A stretch of 64,000 bases of DNA from Nocardia beijingensis NBRC 16342 (GTDB lineage Bacteria > Actinomycetota > Actinomycetes > Mycobacteriales > Mycobacteriaceae). Position numbers and translations under genes: made by a program. The notes beneath the pieces were generated by a model that was not told the origin of the DNA, made no database searches, and was given only the letters and a program-made list of their open reading frames with translations. Of the stretch, positions 1-8,457 are shown piece by piece; position 1 is the first letter of the stretch, and every line of letters starts with the position of its first letter. The DNA lies in the NCBI RefSeq assembly GCF_001612785.1, contig NZ_BDBC01000007.1, positions 1 through 64,000 on the forward strand. The letters run 5' to 3'.

Positions 1-248
1 GGGCGGCCCGGCTGGGGCGGACGGCCGCCCTGCGGAGGACGCCCGTTCGGCGGGGGAACAGGGCGGCGCGGCGGCTGGGGGCCGCGTGGTTCGCCGGGGA
101 CGGGACGGCCACCGGAGGGCGGGACGGGACGGGCGCCGGGGGGTGGGCCGGGACGGGGATTCTGGTACGGGTTGGGACTTGGACGTGAACTCTGCGGAGG
201 ACGACCGCCATGTGGCTCATCGCCGTAGGGCTCGTAGGGCGAATTCAC
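1..248 (-). CDS. N-terminal fragment of a proline-rich penicillin-binding protein (ponA1-like), cut by the window edge
   Basis: An open frame runs from a GTG at 248 off the left edge with no stop in 82 codons. It begins MNSPYEPYGDEPHGGRPPQ and continues as a Pro/Arg/Gly-rich low-complexity stretch, the usual cytoplasmic N-terminus of actinobacterial class A PBPs ahead of the membrane anchor. A GGAG motif sits 9 nt upstream of the GTG. No catalytic part is visible, so the product is inferred from composition and synteny: in M. tuberculosis the DUF5318 gene Rv0049 is followed in the same direction by ponA1, and here the DUF5318 gene lies just upstream on the same strand. It could be another proline-rich envelope protein. 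Confidence 0.6.
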   Translation of the reverse strand, partial: MNSPYEPYGDEPHGGRPPQSSRPSPNPYQNPRPGPPPGARPVPPSGGRPVPGEPRGPQPPRRPVPPPNGRPPQGGRPPQPGR

Positions 249-359
249 TGACAAGATCTCCATAACTCGTAGCGGTCCAGGTGGCAATCAGCGGTAGTCG
301 TCACCGTGGCGGGCGCATGCCGGCTCCGCGAGTCACCCGCCGGGGACGACCCAGGCATT

Positions 360-779
360 TCATTCGGCGGCGGTGCGCCGGTTCGCGCGTGTCCCGGTGC
401 GGCGGCGCGGCGGTGCCGGCGCGGAACCGAGGACATAGGACTGCACCAGATGATTCCAGCTGCAGGTCCGGCATACCTCGACGACATGAACCGAGAATTC
501 TTCGCGCGTCTCGGCGAGTCGCGCAAGCTCCTCGGGTGTGCGAGCCGATCCGGCGACCGGCCCGAGGCCGTCACCGAAGACCCAGGATACGAGGGTCAGC
601 TGTTCCTTCCGGCAGATGGGGCATGTGACCTCGCTCCCCCGGCCGTGGAACTTCGCCGCACGCAAGAGATAAGGATTCGCATCACACACCTCGGCGACAT
701 CGACCCGGCCCGCATAGACGTCAGCCAGCAGCGACTTGCGCCGCAGGGCGTAGTCGACAACTTGCCGCTGAATTCGCAC
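360..779 (-). CDS. DUF5318 family protein (Rv0049 homologue)
   Basis: Product of 139 residues from a GTG at 779. It starts MRIQRQVVDYALRRKSLLA and carries CPIC near residue 54 and CRTC near residue 102, two paired-cysteine motifs that could form a zinc ribbon. The segment between (EQLTLVSWVFGD) is typical of DUF5318, a conserved actinobacterial family of unknown function. It lies upstream of the PBP fragment on the same strand, as in mycobacteria. The divergent DUF1707 gene starts about 110 bp away, so 780-891 must hold promoters for both directions. Confidence 0.85.
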   Translation of the reverse strand: MRIQRQVVDYALRRKSLLADVYAGRVDVAEVCDANPYLLRAAKFHGRGSEVTCPICRKEQLTLVSWVFGDGLGPVAGSARTPEELARLAETREEFSVHVVEVCRTCSWNHLVQSYVLGSAPAPPRRRTGTRANRRTAAE

Positions 780-891
780 GAGAACCAGAGTAGCGGTGTT
801 GGAAACCGGCCGCCCCGGGCTGTTGCGGATTGACCGGTCCCGACCGGGCCGATCCAGCGCGTCACGCCGCCGCCCGGACTACGATCCGTCT

Positions 892-2001
892 GTGTCCACC
901 GCAGCATCAGGGCGCACGCGAGCGCGTGATCTCGACCGCGCCGCCGCGTCCGGTCTTCTCGATGCCGCCTATGCCGAGGGCCAGCTCGGCGCCGACGAGT
1001 ACCACGACCGGATCGCGCAGGCCGCGGCGGCGAAGACACTCGGCGACCTGGCCGCGCTCACCGCCGATCTGCAAACCACGGCCGCCGCGCGCGGCTTCGC
1101 CGGGCAGCGCCCGTCGGCCACGCGAAAAGTGTTGCGCCGCTCCGGATCCGGCGGAAGTTACTCCGGTCACACCAGGGCGCGCGATGCCGATCGCGCCACT
1201 ACGCGCGAATTGCTCGACCTGGCCCGCGCCGACGGCCAGTTGTCGGCGGAAGAGCACGAGGCCCTGACCGAACTCGCCGCGGAAGCCAGCACCCTGGGGG
1301 ATCTGGACGACCTGGTCGCCGATCTCCAGCGGCCCCCCGACATCGCCGCAGCGCCGCGACCGCCGCGTTCGCATCGGCGTGAGTGGTATCGGGCCGCGGT
1401 CGCCGTGACCGCGGTGCTGGCCGCCTGTGGCGGATTTCTCGCGGTCACCAGGGAAGCGGAACCACGATCCGCGGCACAAGCCCCGCCGGTGGCGGACCTG
1501 GGGACGGTGCAGCCCGTGGTGGTCGCGACGCCGAGTCTGGTCACCACCGAGGGAATCGCCACATTCCTGCGTAACTACCAGCGGAAATTCGGTGATCTCC
1601 AGGTCGATGAGCTGACCATGCACGACGACCTCGCCTCGCTCGCCCGCGCGGTGCCAGGTCAGCCGAACCGGAAGATCGAGTACGACTACCGCGGGGGCTT
1701 CCGGCAGTCCCGTGACATCACGACGCGCAAGGTCGACACCCCGGCGGTCGATCTGGGCGCGTTGAACGTCGAGGCGATCGGCCGCGCCCTCGCCGATGCT
1801 CCCGCCGCCACCCGGGTCCCTGGTGGCGCCGTGTCGCATTTCCAGGTCAGCGTGAACGACGTCAGTTCGTACGCGGCGTACGGCATTCCCGCAGGTCAGC
1901 CGATCATCGAGGTCCACGTGAGCAACTCCGTCCAAGAGAGCGGCCATTTCGTGATGACCTCGGCGGGCGAGGTGCGCCACGTGTGGCCGTTCAAGGGATG
2001 A
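892..2001 (+). CDS. Membrane protein with two DUF1707 domains
   Basis: Read from a GTG at 892 the product has 369 residues. Two copies of the DUF1707 (SHOCT-like) motif, of the form RARD.DR...LLD.A.A.GQL..(D/E)E, occupy roughly residues 8-60 and 96-145, each ending in LGDL..L.ADLQ. One hydrophobic segment follows (AAVAVTAVLAACGGFLAV, about 165-185). The remaining ~180 residues are predicted to be extracytoplasmic and match no family I recognise. The closest relative is the next gene, whose C-terminal half is alike, so the two are a tandem duplication. The frame stays open up to 796, but the domain begins just after 892. Confidence 0.75.
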   Translation: MSTAASGRTRARDLDRAAASGLLDAAYAEGQLGADEYHDRIAQAAAAKTLGDLAALTADLQTTAAARGFAGQRPSATRKVLRRSGSGGSYSGHTRARDADRATTRELLDLARADGQLSAEEHEALTELAAEASTLGDLDDLVADLQRPPDIAAAPRPPRSHRREWYRAAVAVTAVLAACGGFLAVTREAEPRSAAQAPPVADLGTVQPVVVATPSLVTTEGIATFLRNYQRKFGDLQVDELTMHDDLASLARAVPGQPNRKIEYDYRGGFRQSRDITTRKVDTPAVDLGALNVEAIGRALADAPAATRVPGGAVSHFQVSVNDVSSYAAYGIPAGQPIIEVHVSNSVQESGHFVMTSAGEVRHVWPFKG

Positions 2002-2005
2002 GGCG

Positions 2006-2800
2006 ATGGTGACAACCCGATACAGCGACATCCGCGCCCGCGACACCGACCGCGCCGACGTCTGCGGGTTGCTCGATGCCGCGCTGGCAGACGGACAGCT
2101 GACCGCCGACGAGCACGCCGCGCGGACCGCCGACGCGATGCGCGCGAAGTCCTTCGGCCAACTCGATGCGTTGATCGGTGACCTGCAGATTCCGGATGAG
2201 CTGGCGAACGCCCCCGTTGTCCGGGTGGACCGGCGGCGTCCGCGCCGCTGGCTGGCGCCGTTGTCGGTGGTCGTCACCGCCTTGGTGGCCGGTGCCATGG
2301 TCGGGGGCATCAGCCGTTGCGGCGTCGATCTACCCGGGTTCGCGGAGGACATCCCGGACTTGACCACCGGCGCGGGGCTGGCCTATTTCCTCGCCGAGTA
2401 CCGGGCCGAATTCGGTGATATGAGCGCCGACCAGGTCACATTGCACCCGCGGCACGCCGGTGTGGACAGGCAGAAGCCCGGCAGCGCGTCCGAGACCGCC
2501 GACTACTACTACAACGGTGACTTCCGAACCTCGCGGACATCGGAACGTCAAGCACGGGCGCGCAGCTTCGATCTCGGCGCGATCGACGTGCCTGCCATCG
2601 CCGGCCTGTTGGCCGGTGCGCCACAGACGATGCGCGCCCCGGACGGTGCGGTCACCCACATCATCGTGAATTTCGGCTCCAACGGTCCGGTCGACCTGGG
2701 GCCGGTACTGCAGATCTACGTCAAGGGCAAAGGTGGCTCGTCCGGATACCTGACGGCCACTTTCGCGGGCGAGCCGCTCGCGGTCTTCCCACCCTCCTGA
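2006..2800 (+). CDS. DUF1707 domain membrane protein (tandem paralogue)
   Basis: Protein of 264 residues starting at ATG 2006, four bases after the preceding stop, so the two genes are almost certainly co-transcribed. It has one DUF1707 domain (residues ~5-60), a transmembrane helix (LAPLSVVVTALVAGAMVGGI, about 80-100) and an extracytoplasmic part whose blocks correspond to the upstream paralogue (EYRAEFGDM..DQVTLHP versus NYQRKFGDLQVDELTMHD; RSFDLGAIDV versus PAVDLGALNV). The position between DUF5318 and PadR matches that of the membrane protein Rv0048c in M. tuberculosis. Function unknown. Confidence 0.8.
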   Translation: MVTTRYSDIRARDTDRADVCGLLDAALADGQLTADEHAARTADAMRAKSFGQLDALIGDLQIPDELANAPVVRVDRRRPRRWLAPLSVVVTALVAGAMVGGISRCGVDLPGFAEDIPDLTTGAGLAYFLAEYRAEFGDMSADQVTLHPRHAGVDRQKPGSASETADYYYNGDFRTSRTSERQARARSFDLGAIDVPAIAGLLAGAPQTMRAPDGAVTHIIVNFGSNGPVDLGPVLQIYVKGKGGSSGYLTATFAGEPLAVFPPS

Positions 2801-2912
2801 CCCCGCCCGTCGCCCGAACAAGGCCGACGACTGTGCACAGATGTATCGCTCCGATATAGTGGATAGTCGCATCCATCGGTTAGGTCTGAACACAGTCAGG
2901 GGGTGAAGCCCG

Positions 2913-3470
2913 GTGCTCGAGTTGGCAATCCTCGGGCTGCTCCTGGAAGCGCCCATGCACGGGTACGAGCTGCGCAAGCGGTTGACCGGCCTGCTCGGGG
3001 CGTTTCGTGCCTTCTCCTACGGATCGCTCTACCCGACGCTGCGCCGCATGCAGGCGGACGGGTTGATCGCCGAGGAGCTTCCCGCGGGCGCGACGACACG
3101 CCGTGCTCGGCGGGTCTACCAACTGACACCGGCCGGGCGGGAGCGGTTCAGCGAGCTGCTCGCCGACACCGGACCGCAGAACTACACCGACGACGGCTTC
3201 GGCGTTCATCTGGCCTTCTTCAGCCGCACCCCCGCGGAAGCGCGGATGCGGATCCTGGAGGGCAGGCGGCGTCAGGTCGAGGAGCGCCGAGAGGGGCTCC
3301 GGGAGGCGATCAAGAGGGCCAGCGGGTCGCTGGATCGCTACACCCGGCAGCTCCATCAACTCGGACTCGAATCAAGCGAGCGCGAAGTGCGCTGGCTCAA
3401 CGAGTTGATTGCGGCGGAGCAATCGACGAAGGCGGCACCACAGAAAGAGGGAAATATCGGCCATGAGTGA
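2913..3470 (+). CDS. PadR family transcriptional regulator
   Basis: 185-residue protein from a GTG at 2913. The N-terminal winged helix has the PadR signature ([19 protein letters not shown], then [16 protein letters not shown]) and the C-terminal half ([17 protein letters not shown]...) is the helical dimerisation region. The last 8 bases overlap the ino1 start, so the two genes are translationally linked, as with Rv0047c-ino1 in M. tuberculosis. By position it probably controls inositol synthesis; ligand and operator are not visible. Confidence 0.9.
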   Translation: MLELAILGLLLEAPMHGYELRKRLTGLLGAFRAFSYGSLYPTLRRMQADGLIAEELPAGATTRRARRVYQLTPAGRERFSELLADTGPQNYTDDGFGVHLAFFSRTPAEARMRILEGRRRQVEERREGLREAIKRASGSLDRYTRQLHQLGLESSEREVRWLNELIAAEQSTKAAPQKEGNIGHE

Positions 3471-4563
3471 CGTCAAGAAGGCTGACAACGCCACAGAGGT
3501 TCGCGTCGCCATCGTGGGTGTGGGCAACTGCGCCTCCTCGCTGGTCCAGGGCGTGCAGTACTACAAGGACGCGGACGAGTCCTCGACCGTTCCCGGCCTG
3601 ATGCATGTGCGGTTCGGCCCGTACCACGTTCGCGACGTCAAGTTCGTCGCCGCGTTCGACGTGGACGCGAAGAAGGTCGGCTTCGACCTGGCCGAGGCGA
3701 TCTTCGCCAGCGAGAACAACACGATCAAGATCTCCGACGTGCCGCCGAGCGACGTCGTCGTGCAGCGCGGACCGACCCTCGACGGCATCGGCAAGTACTA
3801 CGCGCAGACCATCGAGCTGTCCGAGGCCGAGCCGGTCGACGTGGTGCGGGTGCTGAAGGACAACAAGGTCGACGTGCTGGTGTCCTACCTGCCGGTGGGC
3901 TCGGAGGAGGCCGACAAGTTCTACGCGCAGTGCGCGATCGACGCGGGTGTCGCGTTCGTCAACGCGTTGCCGGTGTTCATCGCCTCCGACCCGGTCTGGG
4001 CGGAGAAGTTCACCAAGGCCGGTGTCCCGATCGTCGGTGACGACATCAAGAGCCAGGTCGGCGCCACCATCACCCACCGCGTGATGGCCAAGCTGTTCGA
4101 GGATCGCGGCGTGCAGCTCGACCGCACCATGCAGCTCAACGTCGGCGGCAACATGGACTTCAAGAACATGCTCGAGCGCGAGCGCCTGGAGTCGAAGAAG
4201 ATCTCCAAGACCCAGGCCGTCACCAGCAACCTGAAGAAGGAGCTCGGCGCCAACGACGTGCACATCGGCCCGTCCGACCACGTGGGCTGGCTCGACGACC
4301 GCAAGTGGGCCTACGTCCGCCTGGAGGGCCGCGCCTTCGGCGACGTGCCGCTGAACCTGGAGTACAAGCTCGAGGTGTGGGACTCGCCGAACTCCGCGGG
4401 CATCATCATCGACGCGGTGCGCGCGGCGAAGATCGCCAAGGACCGCGGCATCGGCGGACCGGTCATCCCGGCCTCGGCCTACCTGATGAAGTCCCCGCCG
4501 CAGCAGCTCGCCGACGACATCGCGCGCGCCCAGCTGGAAGCCTTCATCATCGGCGCCGAGTGA
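3463..4563 (+). CDS. ino1: Inositol-3-phosphate synthase
   Basis: Converts glucose 6-phosphate to 1D-myo-inositol 3-phosphate with NAD, feeding phosphatidylinositol, mannosides and mycothiol. The 366-residue product has the N-terminal Rossmann motif [16 protein letters not shown] and the conserved blocks [31 protein letters not shown] and SDHVGWL, at the standard actinobacterial length. The open frame extends to 3409, but ATG 3463 gives the canonical N-terminus MSDVKKADN and an 8-base overlap with padR. A strong hairpin follows the gene. Confidence 0.97.
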   Translation: MSDVKKADNATEVRVAIVGVGNCASSLVQGVQYYKDADESSTVPGLMHVRFGPYHVRDVKFVAAFDVDAKKVGFDLAEAIFASENNTIKISDVPPSDVVVQRGPTLDGIGKYYAQTIELSEAEPVDVVRVLKDNKVDVLVSYLPVGSEEADKFYAQCAIDAGVAFVNALPVFIASDPVWAEKFTKAGVPIVGDDIKSQVGATITHRVMAKLFEDRGVQLDRTMQLNVGGNMDFKNMLERERLESKKISKTQAVTSNLKKELGANDVHIGPSDHVGWLDDRKWAYVRLEGRAFGDVPLNLEYKLEVWDSPNSAGIIIDAVRAAKIAKDRGIGGPVIPASAYLMKSPPQQLADDIARAQLEAFIIGAE

Positions 4564-4581
4564 TTCGGTGACACCGACGCA

Positions 4582-4613
4582 AGCCGGCCGGAGGCGGAAG
4601 CCTCCGGCCGGCT
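4582..4613. terminator. Bidirectional hairpin terminator after ino1
   Basis: Perfect 14-bp inverted repeat (4582-4595 and 4600-4613, loop GGAA) followed by GCGTTGT on the plus strand. It lies between the convergent ino1 and GyrI-like genes, so it could stop transcription from both sides. Confidence 0.75.
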
Positions 4614-4632
4614 GCGTTGTACGCCGTCCGCG

Positions 4633-5058
4633 TCAGTCCAGCGAGACGTAGACCTCCACCGACGCCGGGCCGGTGTAGCGCTCCACCTCGGCGGTGTGGG
4701 AGCGGGTGATGGTTCCCGCGTTCTCGGCCTTCGCCACCTGCGCCCAAGCGGTGCGCAGCAGGTCGTAGGGCTTGTCGGCGACGACGAACTTGGCGTAGCG
4801 GCCCTGCGGGATGATGGTGAGCACGTCGCCGGGGTCCAGCTGGTCCATCCCGCCGATCTCGTAGCCGAGCACGGCGACGGCGTGATCGTTCTGGCCGATG
4901 TAGGCCGCCACGCGCGGCACGTTCTTCTCCCTGGCCAGATAGCGATCCCAGGTGAAGTTCACCAGGTCGAGGTCACGCGCGGTCACCTCGCGGCCGGCCA
5001 GCGGGACGGTCAGGCCGGCGACCATGCTCTGGGGCAGAGTGACGATCTCGAAGTCCAC
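4633..5058 (-). CDS. GyrI-like / AraC effector-binding domain protein (copy 1)
   Basis: Single-domain protein of 141 residues from GTG 5058. It has the GyrI-like effector-binding pattern: N-terminal QSMVAGLTV strand, central DQLDPGDVLTIIPQGRYAKFVVAD, and C-terminal EVERYTGPASVEVYVSLD. Such stand-alone domains bind small hydrophobic ligands or sequester drugs; there is no DNA-binding domain. The neighbour at 5069-5527 is a diverged duplicate 10 bp upstream, and both probably share one transcript. Ligand unknown. Confidence 0.75.
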   Translation of the reverse strand: MDFEIVTLPQSMVAGLTVPLAGREVTARDLDLVNFTWDRYLAREKNVPRVAAYIGQNDHAVAVLGYEIGGMDQLDPGDVLTIIPQGRYAKFVVADKPYDLLRTAWAQVAKAENAGTITRSHTAEVERYTGPASVEVYVSLD

Positions 5059-5068
5059 TGTCTCGTTC

Positions 5069-5527
5069 CTACCCGTTGCCCTGATCGTCTGCCACCGCCA
5101 CGAAAACTTCCACCGTCCGTGCGTCCGGATAGTGCTCCCAGTCGCCGGTATACGCGCGTACGAGCCGCCCCGCGGCCTCCGCGTCCCACACCGCTCGCCA
5201 GATGCTCACGATGGTGTCGCCGAGATCGTCCCCGCTGGCGATGAACCGAGCGAAACGCCCGGCGGGCACCCGGGCCAGCACGTCTCCTGGTTCCAGGTCG
5301 GCCAAGCTGTGGCAGCGGTAGCCGACGATGTGGGTCAGGTACGAATTGATCTCCGGCGCGTGGTCGACATATGCCGTGGTCGGCGGCCCGGGCAGCTTGC
5401 GGGCCAGGTTGCGCTTCCACGCCTCTTCGACTTTCGCGCGGCGCGGTCCTTCGACCGCGAGCGCGGGGCTGCGAAGCACTGTTCCCGCCACCAGCGTCTC
5501 AGGTTGGTCAACGACATTGAAATCCAC
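5069..5527 (-). CDS. GyrI-like / AraC effector-binding domain protein (copy 2)
   Basis: 152 residues from GTG 5527. It aligns along its length with the downstream gene (MDFNVVDQPETLVAGT, LADLEPGDVLARVPAGRFARFIASGD, WEHYPDARTVEVFVAV). The middle part is more diverged, consistent with a different ligand pocket. No DNA-binding domain. The 251 bp upstream (5528-5778) contain no convincing gene and presumably the promoter for the pair. Confidence 0.75.
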   Translation of the reverse strand: MDFNVVDQPETLVAGTVLRSPALAVEGPRRAKVEEAWKRNLARKLPGPPTTAYVDHAPEINSYLTHIVGYRCHSLADLEPGDVLARVPAGRFARFIASGDDLGDTIVSIWRAVWDAEAAGRLVRAYTGDWEHYPDARTVEVFVAVADDQGNG

Positions 5528-5778
5528 CGGCGTAGCCCCTATGTCTCGTCTGTCCTCAATCGGCGTCGGTCCCGGTGCCCTCCGTGGTGACGCAGGCTAC
5601 CGCCTCCGGGCCCGTCGCTCGCGCCGCGCTGTCGTCGCTCGGGCGCATATCCTTCCGCATCGTTTTCGCGGTTTCGGCGTCGGCCCGTTCCGACGCACTC
5701 GCTGTTCGCTCTCACTCTGGCAAACGATGCTGCCATGTCATGCGTTCCGCCGGGCCACGGAAGGTCACAGCATCATCG

Positions 5779-8028
5779 CTATCCAGGAACCGGAATGCTC
5801 AGGCCCGGGAAAATCTCGACCTCCCTGGGCGGTTGCGGGCTGGGCGGGATGATGACGACCGGTTCGCGCTGTGATGACGGCTGCGGTGGATTCAGGATGT
5901 CATAGGGACCACCGGAGGGCGGCTTGCCCGGATTCGGCCGGGCCGGGGCTCGCGTTCCGGGGAACTGCTCGATGGGTGTGCCGTCGAGTGCGTCGTCCAT
6001 GACCTGTTTCCAGATGTCGGCGGGCAGGCCGGAGCCGTAGATGTCGGCTCCGCGCGCGGTGCGGATCGGTTGGGGCTGATCGGTGCCGATCCACACCGCC
6101 GTCGACAGCGACGGGGTGAAACCGATCATCCACGCGTCCTTGTTCCGGTCGCTGCCGAACTGGGTGGTGCCGGTCTTGGCGGCCGAGGGACGGTTGTCCT
6201 TCAGCGCGTGCCCGTTGGAGTAGGCCGCGATCGGCAGCATCGCCTCGATGGTGTTCTCCGCGATCGTCTTGGCGATGCGCTGCTGACCCGATGGCTGCTG
6301 CTTGCCTGCCTTCCGCTCGCCGCGGTCGAGCAGCACCCGCCCGTCGCCGGTCACCACTCGCTGCACGAAATACGGCTGGTGGTAGACGCCCGACGCACCG
6401 ATCGTGGCATACGCCGAGGCCATATCGATCGGCCGAACCGAATACTGCCCCAAGACGATCCCGTTCAGCGGTTTCCCGCCGTCCTCGGTGAGGGTCTTGC
6501 CCGCCACGCCGGGAAGCTCCTCCGGGATGCCCGCCGCGTGCGCCGCGTCCGCGATGGCCTGAGGACCGTCGGACATCGTCATGGTCAGCCGGTAGAAGCT
6601 GGTGTTCAGCGAGCGTTTGAGCGCCTCGGCGATGGTGCACTTGCCGCACGACTCGCCGTCCACGTTGGTGATAAGGGTGCCGCGGTCGGCCACCGGGGAA
6701 CTGTCCAGCACCCGGGTCAGCGGGATGGCCTGCTGTTGCGCGGCGATCGCCGCGAAGACCTTGAACGCCGAGCCGGTCTGCAACGGCGCCTGGGCGAAAT
6801 CGAAGCCGAGACCGTCGTAACCGCCGAAGTACGCGCGCACCGCGCCGGAGCGCGGGTCGATCGACACCACTGCGGCGCGCAGTTCCGGGGGCTGCCCGCC
6901 GAGCCGGTCCCGCACCGCGCCCAGCACCGCCTGCTGCGCTCTGGCGTCGATGGTGGTGGTGATCTGTAGCGCGCCCTTGTTCAGATCGCGTTCGCTGATG
7001 CCGGAGTCACGCAGCTCGCGCACCACCTGGTTGCGGATCAGGCCCTCCGGGCCGCGAGCCACGTTCTCGTCCGGGATCTGGGTGAGCGGGACGATCGGCG
7101 GAAAGACGGTCGCGTCCCGATCGCCCGGCGCGAGCGCGCCCATCTCCACCATTCCGTCGAGCACGTATCGCCAGCGCGCCTTCAGGTCGGCCAGGTGGGT
7201 CTCCGGGTCCAGGATCGATGGCGTCCGGATCAGCGCCGCGAGCACCGCGCCTTCGGCGAGGGTCAGCTGATTCACCTGCTTGTCGAAGTAGACCTTGGCC
7301 GCGGCGCCGATGCCGTACGAGCCGCGGCCGTAGTAGATGGTGTTGAGGTAGGCGGCGAGGATGTCGTCCTTGCTCCACTGCCGCGCCATCTTCGCCGCGA
7401 TGATCAGCTCGCGCATCTTGCGGGTGACCGTGCGCTCGGAGCCGAGGAAGGCGTTCTTGACGTACTGCTGGGTGATCGTGGAGCCGCCGCCCGCGTTGTC
7501 CTTTCCGAGCAGGTTGTCCCGCGCGGCGCGCAGGAAGCCGGACGTCGAATAGCCGGGATTGGTGTAGAAATTGCGGTCCTCCGCGGAGAGCACCGCGTCG
7601 CGCACCGGCCGCGGCACGTCGGACAGCGGCACCGGCGTCCGATTGCCGTCCGGCGGGACGATTTTCGCGAGCACCGTGGTGCCGTCGGCGGCGAGCACGG
7701 TCGCGATCTGATTCGTCTGCACCGCATTCGGATCCGGGATCTCGGCGCTCCAGTACGCCAGAACGGACAGCAGCGCGGGCACCACGCCGAAGAGGATGAA
7801 CAAAGCCAGCAGCAGGCGGCGGATACGCTCGGCCCGGCTGCGCGGCGGACGATCCGGCTCCGCAGGGCGAGGAGCGGGCGGTCGCGATTTCCGGCGGGCC
7901 GCCTCGCGTTCGCGTCGGGTCCGGGTGTTCGGCCGCTCCCGCCAGCCCGCGATCGAGGCGTACGGCGCGGTCGGAGGAGCCCCCTTGGCGCCACGCCTGC
8001 GTTCACGCGGTCTGCGGAACGAGCTCAC
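5779..8028 (-). CDS. Bifunctional class A penicillin-binding protein (transglycosylase/transpeptidase)
   Basis: Polymerises lipid II glycan strands and cross-links peptides outside the membrane. Order: basic, proline-rich cytoplasmic N-terminus; membrane anchor (LLLALFILFGVVPALLSVL, about 72-92); GT51 domain with EDRNFYTNPGY and GGGSTITQQY; transpeptidase domain with SAFK as the SxxK nucleophile motif, SLN as SxN and KTGTT; Pro-rich C-terminal tail without PASTA repeats. An ATG at 8034 sits directly on the GGGAGGAG ribosome-binding site, whereas GTG 8028 is 6 nt downstream of it, so I take 8028 (749 residues). It is distinct from the PBP fragment at the left edge. Confidence 0.92.
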   Translation of the reverse strand: MSSFRRPRERRRGAKGAPPTAPYASIAGWRERPNTRTRREREAARRKSRPPAPRPAEPDRPPRSRAERIRRLLLALFILFGVVPALLSVLAYWSAEIPDPNAVQTNQIATVLAADGTTVLAKIVPPDGNRTPVPLSDVPRPVRDAVLSAEDRNFYTNPGYSTSGFLRAARDNLLGKDNAGGGSTITQQYVKNAFLGSERTVTRKMRELIIAAKMARQWSKDDILAAYLNTIYYGRGSYGIGAAAKVYFDKQVNQLTLAEGAVLAALIRTPSILDPETHLADLKARWRYVLDGMVEMGALAPGDRDATVFPPIVPLTQIPDENVARGPEGLIRNQVVRELRDSGISERDLNKGALQITTTIDARAQQAVLGAVRDRLGGQPPELRAAVVSIDPRSGAVRAYFGGYDGLGFDFAQAPLQTGSAFKVFAAIAAQQQAIPLTRVLDSSPVADRGTLITNVDGESCGKCTIAEALKRSLNTSFYRLTMTMSDGPQAIADAAHAAGIPEELPGVAGKTLTEDGGKPLNGIVLGQYSVRPIDMASAYATIGASGVYHQPYFVQRVVTGDGRVLLDRGERKAGKQQPSGQQRIAKTIAENTIEAMLPIAAYSNGHALKDNRPSAAKTGTTQFGSDRNKDAWMIGFTPSLSTAVWIGTDQPQPIRTARGADIYGSGLPADIWKQVMDDALDGTPIEQFPGTRAPARPNPGKPPSGGPYDILNPPQPSSQREPVVIIPPSPQPPREVEIFPGLSIPVPG

Positions 8029-8334
8029 GATCATCTCCTCCCGGAGCGTCGGACGAACTCACCTGCACGAACGTACGGAAAAGAGCGTCGAACGCAGAGT
8101 TTACCGCCTCCATCCCCAAGCGGCTTTCCACTTCCCGAGACAGTTGACACCCACACGGGTAGCTCGGGAACAGCCGAGAACGGGTCCGGGACGTGGTCGG
8201 GCAAAGGCCCGCTGGCCCACGCGTCGCAACCACTGGGGGCAGACGACAGAGCTGTCTATCCCCTAGCTATCCCCGCGACGCCACCACACCACCTCGACAA
8301 CGTCTTTCGAGCGAAGCGAGACCGAGCCTGTTCC

Positions 8335-8429
8335 GTTCGCGGCCCGGCTCGCGTTTGCGTGGCCGCCGCGCAGGCGACGAAGGAGCAAGCGGCGGTCGCG
8401 CAAACGCGAGCCATAAAGGGGCCGCGAAC
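8335..8429. repeat. Interrupted long inverted repeat
   Basis: Two nested pairs of perfect arms: GTTCGCGGCCC (8335-8345) with its complement at 8419-8429, and GGCTCGCGTTTGCG (8346-8359) with its complement at 8399-8412. Together they make a 25-bp stem broken by a 6-base bulge on one side around a ~40-bp GC-rich loop. The RNA would fold in either direction just after sugB. Confidence 0.7.
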
Positions 8430-8431
8430 AC

Positions 8432-8450
8432 GCAGCGACGAAGTCGCTGC
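8432..8450 (-). terminator. Hairpin downstream of sugB
   Basis: Perfect 8-bp inverted repeat (8432-8439 and 8443-8450) with a 3-nt loop, 7 bp beyond the sugB stop on the minus strand. No strong U tract follows, so it may act together with the larger repeat at 8335-8429. Confidence 0.45.
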
Positions 8451-8457
8451 CAAAGAC

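Larger units (their letters stand above)
8029..8457. other. Intergenic region between sugB and the PBP gene
   Basis: No credible gene found in these ~430 bp. The right part near 8030-8150 must contain the PBP promoter. The left part holds a large interrupted inverted repeat and a short terminator-like hairpin, listed separately. A plus-strand TTGACA at 8144 has no obvious gene to drive. Confidence 0.5.

Noticed and set aside
907..2367. Long minus-strand open frame opposite the DUF1707 genes
   Set aside because: Shadow of the two plus-strand genes in high-GC DNA; Arg/Gly-rich with no family resemblance, and it spans both genes and their junction.
5575..5874. Small plus-strand frame between the GyrI-like and PBP genes
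   Set aside because: No start context or recognisable family, and it overlaps the 3' end of the PBP gene; treated as intergenic.
8144..8170. TTGACA as a plus-strand promoter or small RNA
   Set aside because: No matching -10 at proper spacing and no gene downstream on that strand before the sugB end.
8003..8233. Minus-strand frame upstream of the PBP gene
   Set aside because: Overlaps the PBP start out of frame, with no ribosome-binding site and no family resemblance.
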